Positions 6,217 through 12,188 of a stretch of DNA of 14,296 bases are shown here, piece by piece. This stretch comes from Oscillospiraceae bacterium (GTDB lineage: Bacteria > Bacillota_A > Clostridia > Oscillospirales > Ruminococcaceae). The first letter of the stretch is position 1. Each line of letters opens with the position of its first letter. The notes below the pieces were generated by a model. That model was given only the letters and a program-made list of their open reading frames with translations. It searched no databases and was not told where the DNA came from. Where the stretch lies: the NCBI GenBank assembly GCA_017523995.1, contig JAFWUX010000161.1, forward strand, positions 1-14,296. Direction: 5' to 3'. The translations under genes were made by a program, and so were the position numbers.

Positions 6217-7739
6217 ATCCGACCGCGCTGCTGAACCGGATCTGCCGTGCAATGTACCGCGCAGAATACCGCAGATTTCAAAGGCCATGCGATATCCGTA
6301 CAATCCAGACCGGTCATCTGATGCAGCTGCTCCGAAACAACGCAGAAACGGTATACGGCAGAAAATGCGGCTTTGCAGAAATCCGCAGCTACAAAGACTT
6401 TGCTGCAAATGTTCCGCTAACGGTCTATGAGGACTATGCACCCTATATCGAGCAGATCGCTGCGGGGAAACAGCATATCCTGACCGCCGAACCGGTGCTG
6501 CTCTTTGAGCCGACCTCGGGTTCTTCCGGCGGCAGAAAGCTCATCCCCTATACGCAGTCGCTCAAGGCAGAATTTCAGCGCGGCATCCGCCCCTGGATCT
6601 GCGATCTGTACACGAAGATCCCCGGGCTGACCGCAGGCAAAAGCTATTGGTCGATCACGCCCGTTACCGCCGGGAAGGAATACTCAACGGGCGGCATTTC
6701 GATCGGATTTGAAGACGATGCTGCGTATTTCGGCAGACTGGAGCAGCGGCTCATGCGGCGCATTTTCGCCGTAGACGGCAGTGTCAAATATGCTTCTGAT
6801 ATTCAGGTCTTTTACCGCGAGACTGGCAGACAGCTGCTTCATTGCGGCAGGCTCTCCATGATATCGGTATGGAATCCGACCTTCCTGACGATCCTCTGTG
6901 ATGCGATCCGCGCCGATGCAGATCTTCTCACAGATGATCTTCCGGCGAAGCGGAAACAAACCGTCCGGCAGGCGCTCAAAAAGAATCGCTTTGATCTGGT
7001 ATTCCCCGGTCTGCGGCTCATCAGCTGCTGGGCTGACGGCAGCGCTGCCGATGACATTGCACCGCTTCAGGCTCGCTTCCCGGGCATCATGATCCAGCCG
7101 AAGGGGCTGCTCTCAACGGAATGCTTCGCCGCATTTCCATTGGTTGGAAATGAGGGAAGCTATCTGAGCATTTACTCGCATTTCTTTGAGTTCCGCGATC
7201 TGCAAAGCGGCGAAATCTGCACCGCCGATCAGGTCAGAGAACAGGAATATGAACTGATTGTCACGACAGGCGGCGGCTTTTACCGCTACTGCACCGGCGA
7301 TATCGTCCGCATTCTGCACACAGAACCGAACCGCCCGCCGCGGCTGAAATTCCTGCGGCGCAGCGGAATTGCTTCTGATCTCTGCGGCGAAAAGCTGACG
7401 GATGCATTTGTCCGGAATGTCTGTCAGGCGCTCGGCATCGCAGCGGATTTTTGTCTGCTCGCGCCGGAGGGCAAGCACTATATTCTCTATACAACAACAG
7501 CCGCCGGGATCGGCGATGATACGCTCGATCAAGCACTCTGCGAAAGCTATCACTACGCCTACTGCCGCAAGCTCGGGCAGCTCGGCAAGGCGGAGATCCG
7601 GCATGTTGCAGCAGATGCAGACCGGCTGTATCTGGAACATCTGACCGAACAGGGAATGCGGCTCGGTGATATCAAGCCCGCATTTTTAAGCAAGCGATCC
7701 GGCTGGGATGCTGTATTCCGCAGCCGGGATGACAGTTAA
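6213..7739 (+). CDS. GH3-family acyl-adenylate ligase (acyl-acid amido synthetase-like)
   Basis: The protein has 508 residues. GH3 enzymes are members of the ANL adenylating superfamily that activate a carboxylic acid with ATP and pass it to an amine, best known from plant jasmonate/auxin-amino acid conjugation. The three ANL-type motifs are visible: FEPTSGSSGGRKLIPYT (98-114, phosphate-binding loop), LLSTECF (299-305, with Glu303 in the place of the conserved SE) and YRYCTGD (357-363, ribose-binding Asp). GEKLTD (392-397) marks the hinge to the C-terminal domain. Length and order match the family and no catalytic motif is broken. The start at 6213 overlaps the GNAT-a stop (ATGA); GAAGGTGA lies upstream. 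It is the only ATP-dependent activating enzyme in the operon, so it probably supplies the activated acid. The acyl and amine substrates are not predictable from this sequence. Confidence 0.93.
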   Translation: MNPTALLNRICRAMYRAEYRRFQRPCDIRTIQTGHLMQLLRNNAETVYGRKCGFAEIRSYKDFAANVPLTVYEDYAPYIEQIAAGKQHILTAEPVLLFEPTSGSSGGRKLIPYTQSLKAEFQRGIRPWICDLYTKIPGLTAGKSYWSITPVTAGKEYSTGGISIGFEDDAAYFGRLEQRLMRRIFAVDGSVKYASDIQVFYRETGRQLLHCGRLSMISVWNPTFLTILCDAIRADADLLTDDLPAKRKQTVRQALKKNRFDLVFPGLRLISCWADGSAADDIAPLQARFPGIMIQPKGLLSTECFAAFPLVGNEGSYLSIYSHFFEFRDLQSGEICTADQVREQEYELIVTTGGGFYRYCTGDIVRILHTEPNRPPRLKFLRRSGIASDLCGEKLTDAFVRNVCQALGIAADFCLLAPEGKHYILYTTTAAGIGDDTLDQALCESYHYAYCRKLGQLGKAEIRHVAADADRLYLEHLTEQGMRLGDIKPAFLSKRSGWDAVFRSRDDS

Positions 7740-7752
7740 AGGAGCATTCACC

Positions 7753-9087
7753 ATGCTGAAAATTGCACTTCTTGCGCCGGCCGGCGCCATGCACCGCTTT
7801 ACCGGCAGCTTCGGAAAATCGCTGCATTATGCGCCGCTGACACTCACGACACTCGCCGCGCTGATCCCCGAAGACATCGAAGCGGATGTCGTGATCTATG
7901 ACGAAACCGCCGGGAAGATTCCGCTGGATATTGACGCCGAGCTCATCGGCATTACCTGCATCACCGGCACGGCCCCGCGCTGCTATGCATATGCAGATTA
8001 TTTCCGCAAAAAAGGCAAGACCGTTTTTCTGGGCGGCGTACATCCCTCGATGATGCCCGATGAAGCCGCACAGCACGCAGATGTCGTATTTACCGGATTT
8101 TCCGAGCAGACTTTTCCGCAGTTTCTCCGCGATTATCTCAAAGGCTCCTATCAGAAATTCTACCGGCAGGGCTGCGAATTCTCCATGGAAGGCAGACCGT
8201 TCCCGCGGCGTGAGCTGCTCAATAAAAAGCGGTACATCACAATCAACACCGTCGAAGCGATCCGCGGCTGTTGTCATAACTGCACCTTCTGCGCCTACCC
8301 TGCCGCATTCGGCAAGCGCGTCTATAAACGGCCGGTCAAAGAGGTCGTTGCAGAGATCGAAGCGCTCCATTCGCATCATGTGCTGTTCCCCGATGTCAAT
8401 CTCATCACCGACCGCAAATATGCGATCGAGCTGTTCAATGCGCTGATTCCGCTGAAGATCATCTGGCTCGGGCTCTGTACCTCTGCAATCGGCATTGACG
8501 ATGAACTGATGACGGTCTTCCGCAAAAGCGGCTGCAAAGGTCTGCTGATCGGCTTTGAATCCATCACGCAGGAATCGCAGAAATATATCCACAAGGGCGT
8601 CAACCGCGTGGACAGCTATATCGACCTGATGAAGCGGCTGCATGAGAACGGCATTCTCGTTCAGGGCTGCTTCGCATTCGGCGGCGATGAGGAAGATACT
8701 TCCGTTTTTGACCGCACTGTCGAAATGGTCATCAAAGCGAAAATCGACCTGCCGCGTTACTCCATTCTGACACCGTTCCCGCGGACGGAATACTATGCAC
8801 AGCTGGAACGCGAGGGCCGTATCATCGAGCGCAACTGGGCGATGTATGATGTGCAGCATTGTGTCTTTCAGCCCAAGCGCATGACAAAGGAAGAACTGGA
8901 AGCCGGTACAGACAAGGCCTGGCGTGATACCTATTCAACGGGTAATGTCCTGAAGCGGCTCGCGCCCTTTACCAACAGCCCCTGGCTCTCGCTGCCGGTC
9001 AATCTCGGCTATAAGGGCTATGCGGACAAATGGCATCACTTCACGCGCGATGTCATGTGCGACAATTCCGATATTCCGGTACTGTGA
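7753..9087 (+). CDS. RSAM4: B12-binding-type radical SAM enzyme, type A
   Basis: The protein has 444 residues from the ATG at 7753, chosen because AAAGGAG at 7738-7744 lies 8 bases upstream; a longer frame from 7708 lacks such a site and would overlap GH3. The N-terminal B12-like domain shows FLGGVHPSMMPDEAAQHAD (92-110), but the TFTAKR block of the type B enzymes is replaced by TGTAPRC. The cluster motif is CCHNCTFC (Cys173, 177, 180) with an extra Cys174 adjacent. FPDVN replaces the FxDDN of type B. Like RSAM1 it has RPVKEVVAEIEALH, SILTPFPRTEYY and WAMYDVQHCVFQPKRMTKEEL. This gene opens the second half of the operon, 13 bases after GH3. The substrate is unknown. Confidence 0.95.
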   Translation: MLKIALLAPAGAMHRFTGSFGKSLHYAPLTLTTLAALIPEDIEADVVIYDETAGKIPLDIDAELIGITCITGTAPRCYAYADYFRKKGKTVFLGGVHPSMMPDEAAQHADVVFTGFSEQTFPQFLRDYLKGSYQKFYRQGCEFSMEGRPFPRRELLNKKRYITINTVEAIRGCCHNCTFCAYPAAFGKRVYKRPVKEVVAEIEALHSHHVLFPDVNLITDRKYAIELFNALIPLKIIWLGLCTSAIGIDDELMTVFRKSGCKGLLIGFESITQESQKYIHKGVNRVDSYIDLMKRLHENGILVQGCFAFGGDEEDTSVFDRTVEMVIKAKIDLPRYSILTPFPRTEYYAQLEREGRIIERNWAMYDVQHCVFQPKRMTKEELEAGTDKAWRDTYSTGNVLKRLAPFTNSPWLSLPVNLGYKGYADKWHHFTRDVMCDNSDIPVL

Positions 9088-9096
9088 GGACTGCTT

Positions 9097-10428
9097 ATGA
9101 AGATCACATTTATTCTGCCTGCGATCGGGAAAAAGCCCGGCCAGAAATACATCGGCACATGGAAAATGGAACCGCTGACCATCGCCGTACTGAAAGCGCT
9201 GACACCGCCGGAAATCGAAACGGAACTCTTTGACGACCGCATCGAACTCATCGACTATGAGACGCAGACCGATCTGGTATGCATTACCGTGGAGACCTAT
9301 ACCGCCAAGCGCAGCTACCGCATTGCGGAGCGCTTCCGCGAAAGAGGGATTCCGGTCGTGCTGGGCGGCTATCATGTCACGCTCTGCCCCGAGGAAGCGG
9401 CTCCCTACTGCGATGCCGTCCTGACCGGCAATGCGGAGACCGTCTGGCAGACCATGCTGAAGGATGCCGCCGCGCATCAGCTCAAGCCGCGCTATCAGGG
9501 CGAGACCGCCGAATACCGGATTCAGCCCGATCACAGCATCTTTGCAGGCAAAAAATATCTGCCCGTTTCCCTTGTGGAAACCGGACGCGGCTGCATCCAC
9601 AAATGCGATTTCTGCTCTATCGCGCAATTCTATTGCAGCAGGTATTATCACCGCTCGCATGATCTCATCATCGACGATATCAAAAAGGCGCCGCATAAAA
9701 TCTTCTTCCTCGTAGACGACAATCTCGTCGCAAACCGGCAGAATGCGATCGAACTGTTTGAGAAGATCGAGCCGCTGAAGATCAAATGGGCCGGTCAGGG
9801 CACACTCTCCATGGCAAAGGATGAAAAGCTCCTGCGTGCGATGAAAAAAAGCGGCTGCGAGGTCATTCTGATCGGCTTTGAAAGCCTCAGCAAGGAAAAT
9901 TTGCAGCAGATGAACAAGTCCTTCAACTATGCGCTCGGCGAACGCGATGAACTCGTCAAGCGCGTGCATGATGCAGGACTCGGCATCTATGCGACCTTTG
10001 TCTTCGGCTATGACAATGACGACGAGCGCACCGTCGCGGATGCGCTGGAATTTGCGAAAAAGCATAATTTTTATACGGCTGCATTCAATCATCTGCTGCC
10101 GTTTCCGAATACCGCGCTCTATCACCGGCTCAAGGAAGAGGAGCGCCTGATCTACGACAAATGGTGGCTCGCGGAGGGCTATCACTACGGGGAACTCGCG
10201 TTCCACCCGAAAAAAATCTCCGCCGAAAAGCTCAGCCAGCTTTGCAGAGATGCCCGCAAGGAATTTTCATCCCCGAAAACGGTTCTGAGCCGCGGCTTTG
10301 CGTCCATGCGCAGGACAAGCCCGCTGGTCTGGAGCCTCTTCTGGGCGATGAACCTGCGGCTCGGTGAAGAAATCGACCAGAAAATGCATGTACCGATTGG
10401 AGAAAATCTCGATGAACTCCCGAAATAG
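9097..10428 (+). CDS. RSAM5: B12-binding-type radical SAM enzyme, type B
   Basis: The protein has 443 residues. The N-terminal B12-like domain (TWKMEPLTIAVLKALTPPEI at 21-40, FDDRIELIDYE, CITVETYTAKRSYRIAERF, VVLGGYHVTLCPEE, TGNAETVW) closely parallels RSAM3. The cluster motif is CIHKCDFC (Cys166, 170, 173). Then come FFLVDDNLVANRQ, LIGFESLSKENL, FVFGYDNDD, LPFPNTALYHRL and KWWLAEGYHYGELAFHPKK. The C-terminal part carries a hydrophobic helix (LVWSLFWAMNLRL). The start has GAGGA at 9086-9090 overlapping the RSAM4 stop. The last 17 bases overlap GNAT-b. DxHxxG is absent. It is probably a duplicate of RSAM3 with a diverged substrate or position of action. Confidence 0.95.
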   Translation: MKITFILPAIGKKPGQKYIGTWKMEPLTIAVLKALTPPEIETELFDDRIELIDYETQTDLVCITVETYTAKRSYRIAERFRERGIPVVLGGYHVTLCPEEAAPYCDAVLTGNAETVWQTMLKDAAAHQLKPRYQGETAEYRIQPDHSIFAGKKYLPVSLVETGRGCIHKCDFCSIAQFYCSRYYHRSHDLIIDDIKKAPHKIFFLVDDNLVANRQNAIELFEKIEPLKIKWAGQGTLSMAKDEKLLRAMKKSGCEVILIGFESLSKENLQQMNKSFNYALGERDELVKRVHDAGLGIYATFVFGYDNDDERTVADALEFAKKHNFYTAAFNHLLPFPNTALYHRLKEEERLIYDKWWLAEGYHYGELAFHPKKISAEKLSQLCRDARKEFSSPKTVLSRGFASMRRTSPLVWSLFWAMNLRLGEEIDQKMHVPIGENLDELPK

Positions 10429-11446
10429 CCGTTATACCGTCCGTCTGGCAGGCCCGCAGGACAATGCAGGCATCCGCGAAATCTTTGAGAGCGGCAGCTT
10501 CAGCGGCGCCATCGACCTGCAATACCTGCGCGGTGATGCGCCCTTTGATTCGCTTAAAGCCGACGGCGATGATGTCCGTATTCTCACCGCGGATGACAAT
10601 GAGACCGGCAGGCTCGCCGCAGTCGGCGGAGCGGTGCTGCGGACGGAATACTTAAACGGAATTCCCGCACGCTGCGCCTATCTGACCGGACTCAAAATTC
10701 ATCCTGATTATCAGGGAAAATTCTACCGGATCGCGGAATCCTATCAGTTTCTCGGGCAGCAGCTTCAGGACTGTGCTTGCTGCTATACGACCGTGCTCGA
10801 TGACAATGAGCGCGTCATCCGGATGTTCGAGAAGCATCACCGGAATATGCCGGAATACCGCTATCTCGGCCACTACACGACCTATTGCTTCCACGGCGGC
10901 AAAAAGCTGCTCCCGCTCCGCACCGACCGTACCGCAGACTTTGAGCCGCTGCTGCATATGTATTATTCGCAGTTTGCGCTAACGCCCTGCCGTCCGGATT
11001 ATCCGGGATTCGGCAAGCAGCGGTTTTTCAGTTACCGCAGAAAGGGCGAACTGATCGCCTGCTGCTATGTCGGAGACCAATCCCGGACAAAGCAATATAA
11101 ACTCTGCTCCTACGGCGGCATCTACAAAACGCTCGCAAAGCTTCCGGTTCAGCTGCTCGGGTATCCGAAGCTGCCGGAAGAAGGCAGCATCATTCATCAC
11201 GGCGTTGTGTCCTATCTCTATGTCCGGGACAATGATCCCGTGATTTGCAGGCGCTTTCTGCGTTCTGTTGCCGCGGCTGCCGGATTCTCCGTCTTGATCT
11301 GGGGCGGATTTGAAACGCATCCGCTCTGCAAAGCGCTCAATAAGATGCGCACGATCCATTACGGCAGCCGGCTTTATGAAGTCCTCTGGGACGGCGCCGC
11401 ACCCGCAATCACCGGAAAAATCGGCATGGAAGCCGCACTATTATAA
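10412..11446 (+). CDS. GNAT-b: large, probably tandem GNAT-fold acyltransferase
   Basis: The protein has 344 residues from the ATG at 10412, chosen because GGAG at 10399-10402 lies 9 bases upstream; the open frame extends back to 10364 without a better site. The first half is a recognisable GNAT domain: RLAGPQDNAGIREIF at the N-terminus, then AYLTGLKIHPDYQGKFY (89-105), which is the V-x-P-x-Y-x-G-K acyl-CoA strand and loop, then TTVLDDNERVIRMFEKHH. The second half (about 170-330) looks like a degenerate second GNAT repeat: GELIACCYVGDQ, HHGVVSYLYVRDNDPVICRR, then AGFSVLIWGGFETHPLCKAL. No signal peptide or transmembrane segment is seen. It overlaps RSAM5 by 17 bases. It probably catalyses an acyl transfer in the same pathway; donor and acceptor are unknown. 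Confidence 0.88.
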   Translation: MNSRNSRYTVRLAGPQDNAGIREIFESGSFSGAIDLQYLRGDAPFDSLKADGDDVRILTADDNETGRLAAVGGAVLRTEYLNGIPARCAYLTGLKIHPDYQGKFYRIAESYQFLGQQLQDCACCYTTVLDDNERVIRMFEKHHRNMPEYRYLGHYTTYCFHGGKKLLPLRTDRTADFEPLLHMYYSQFALTPCRPDYPGFGKQRFFSYRRKGELIACCYVGDQSRTKQYKLCSYGGIYKTLAKLPVQLLGYPKLPEEGSIIHHGVVSYLYVRDNDPVICRRFLRSVAAAAGFSVLIWGGFETHPLCKALNKMRTIHYGSRLYEVLWDGAAPAITGKIGMEAALL

Positions 11447-11477
11447 ATCATACGAAATATAATAACAGGAGAAGAAA

Positions 11478-11615
11478 ATGAACCAGGATCAAAAACACTA
11501 CAAACCAGGCAGCCCGATTCCCATGGAATTCAATGATCCCGGTCTCCGCAAACGCGAAATGCCCCCCGAAGAGGAAGAAAGAATCTGGGAATATCTCCGG
11601 CAACATCGCGCATGA
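11478..11615 (+). CDS. Small 45-residue hydrophilic protein at the end of the operon
   Basis: The ORF starts with ATG at 11478 after AGGAG at 11468-11472 and lies 31 bases downstream of GNAT-b, before any terminator, so it is probably on the operon transcript. The protein is charged and Pro-rich: an N-terminal KPGSPIPMEFNDPG segment, then REMPPEEEERIWEYLRQHR, which should form an acidic amphipathic helix. It has no Cys, no Thr and a single Ser, and no leader/core division, which argues against a classical RiPP precursor. It might be a partner or chaperone peptide for one of the operon enzymes, or a short remnant. The good ribosome binding site is the main reason to call it. Confidence 0.5.
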   Translation: MNQDQKHYKPGSPIPMEFNDPGLRKREMPPEEEERIWEYLRQHRA

Positions 11616-11662
11616 TTATCACCGGAATCGGCTTTGTCATTCTGTTGTTTTCCTTGATATAA
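11612..11662 (+). CDS. Possible 16-residue hydrophobic peptide coupled to the preceding ORF
   Basis: An ATG overlaps the stop of the 45-residue ORF in the ATGA form seen three times elsewhere in this operon. The peptide MIITGIGFVILLFSLI is almost wholly hydrophobic and long enough for a short membrane insertion. There is no ribosome binding site of its own, so translation would depend on re-initiation. A 16-codon frame can arise by chance; the overlap and composition are the only support. Confidence 0.25.
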   Translation: MIITGIGFVILLFSLI

Positions 11663-11814
11663 TGACAAATCGCCGCTAAGCAACACCATGCAATGGGCAG
11701 AAAATTGATAAAACTAAATCATGTTCACATTGGCGAATCTGTATCTGGCTGACAGGAAAACACTGTCGGTTTGATTCAGTACGCCTTTGTGGTTAAACTT
11801 GAACACAAGTCTAT

Positions 11815-11844
11815 ACTCCCGACGTTCTTGCCGGGAGTTTTTCT
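11815..11844 (+). terminator. Intrinsic terminator of the radical SAM operon
   Basis: ACTCCCG (11815-11821) pairs with CGGGAGT (11832-11838) as a 7-bp stem with a 10-base loop, followed directly by TTTTTC. It lies about 150 bases after the last small ORF and is the first good intrinsic terminator after the operon. Confidence 0.85.
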
Positions 11845-11935
11845 ATACCCCGTTTTGAAGACAGGATATATGGGGTGTCTCCTTAAAAATTCATTAGAGT
11901 TCGAGCTCCTCATTTCTCACTTATGAATATTTCGT

Positions 11936-11976
11936 AAATACGCTGTTTTCCTGTATCGGGAGAACAGCGTATTTTA
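11936..11976. terminator. Long, symmetrical hairpin (probable bidirectional terminator)
   Basis: AAATACGCTGTT (11936-11947) pairs perfectly with AACAGCGTATTT (11963-11974); the stem continues inward through a G:U, an A:U and two G:C pairs to a 5-base loop (11953-11957). The A-rich start and T-rich end are typical of Clostridia terminators that can work in both directions. It lies about 90 bases beyond the operon terminator and has no adjoining minus-strand gene, so its purpose is unclear: a back-up terminator or the end of an unseen small transcript. Confidence 0.65.
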
Positions 11977-12117
11977 CTGCCGGATTGACTTTGGATACTA
12001 CGGAAAAAAAGGACATCAAGCTGCGAGTCTTTCAGAAATTTCTTGCGAAAACAGCACTTGTTGAAAACGTAGAATTTTGATGCTGAATTTTAGATATCAT
12101 GCCAAGGCGGACTTACC

Positions 12118-12146
12118 TTGTGATTTGAGGCGGATTGTGGTATAAT
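12118..12146 (+). promoter_or_regulatory. Promoter of the C1 peptidase gene
   Basis: TTGTGA (12118-12123), 17 bases, TATAAT (12141-12146), with TGTGG directly before the -10 box, exactly as in the radical SAM operon promoter. Transcription would start near 12153, about 36 bases before the ATG. The ribosome binding site is AAAGGAGG at 12174-12181. Confidence 0.8.
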
Positions 12147-12188
12147 GAAAGTATTATCATCCTTCATTACAGTAAAGGAGGCACCTTC

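Larger units (their letters stand above)
11663..12117. other. Gene-free stretch with two hairpin terminators
   Basis: No ORF with a plausible start and ribosome binding site was found on either strand. It contains small inverted repeats (GACAG/CTGTC at 11751-11767; ACTTG/CAAGT at 11797-11810), the terminator at 11815-11844 and the long hairpin at 11936-11974. Bases 11976-12117 are AT-rich, with nothing recognisable before the peptidase promoter. Confidence 0.7.

Noticed and set aside
8935..10206. Very long open frame on the minus strand opposite RSAM5 (423 codons), with similar ones at 7672-8859, 5431-6441, 4664-5596 and 2842-3825
   Set aside because: Each lies antisense to a well-supported gene, has Cys/Arg/His-rich translation without recognisable domains, and lacks a proper ribosome binding site. 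They are reading-frame shadows of GC-rich coding DNA.
11478..11615. The 45-residue ORF as a RiPP precursor for the radical SAM enzymes
   Set aside because: It has no Cys or Thr, only one Ser and no evident leader/core division. The enzymes lack SPASM domains and no recognition-element (RRE) protein is present. The radical SAM proteins are of the B12-binding type, and the gene set points to acyl chemistry.
11714..11842. A 42-codon open frame on the minus strand with a protein-like composition (EYRLVFKFNHKGVLNQTDSV)
   Set aside because: It has no ATG near its beginning, no ribosome binding site, and overlaps the operon terminator. It might be a relic of a lost gene, but there is nothing firm enough to call.
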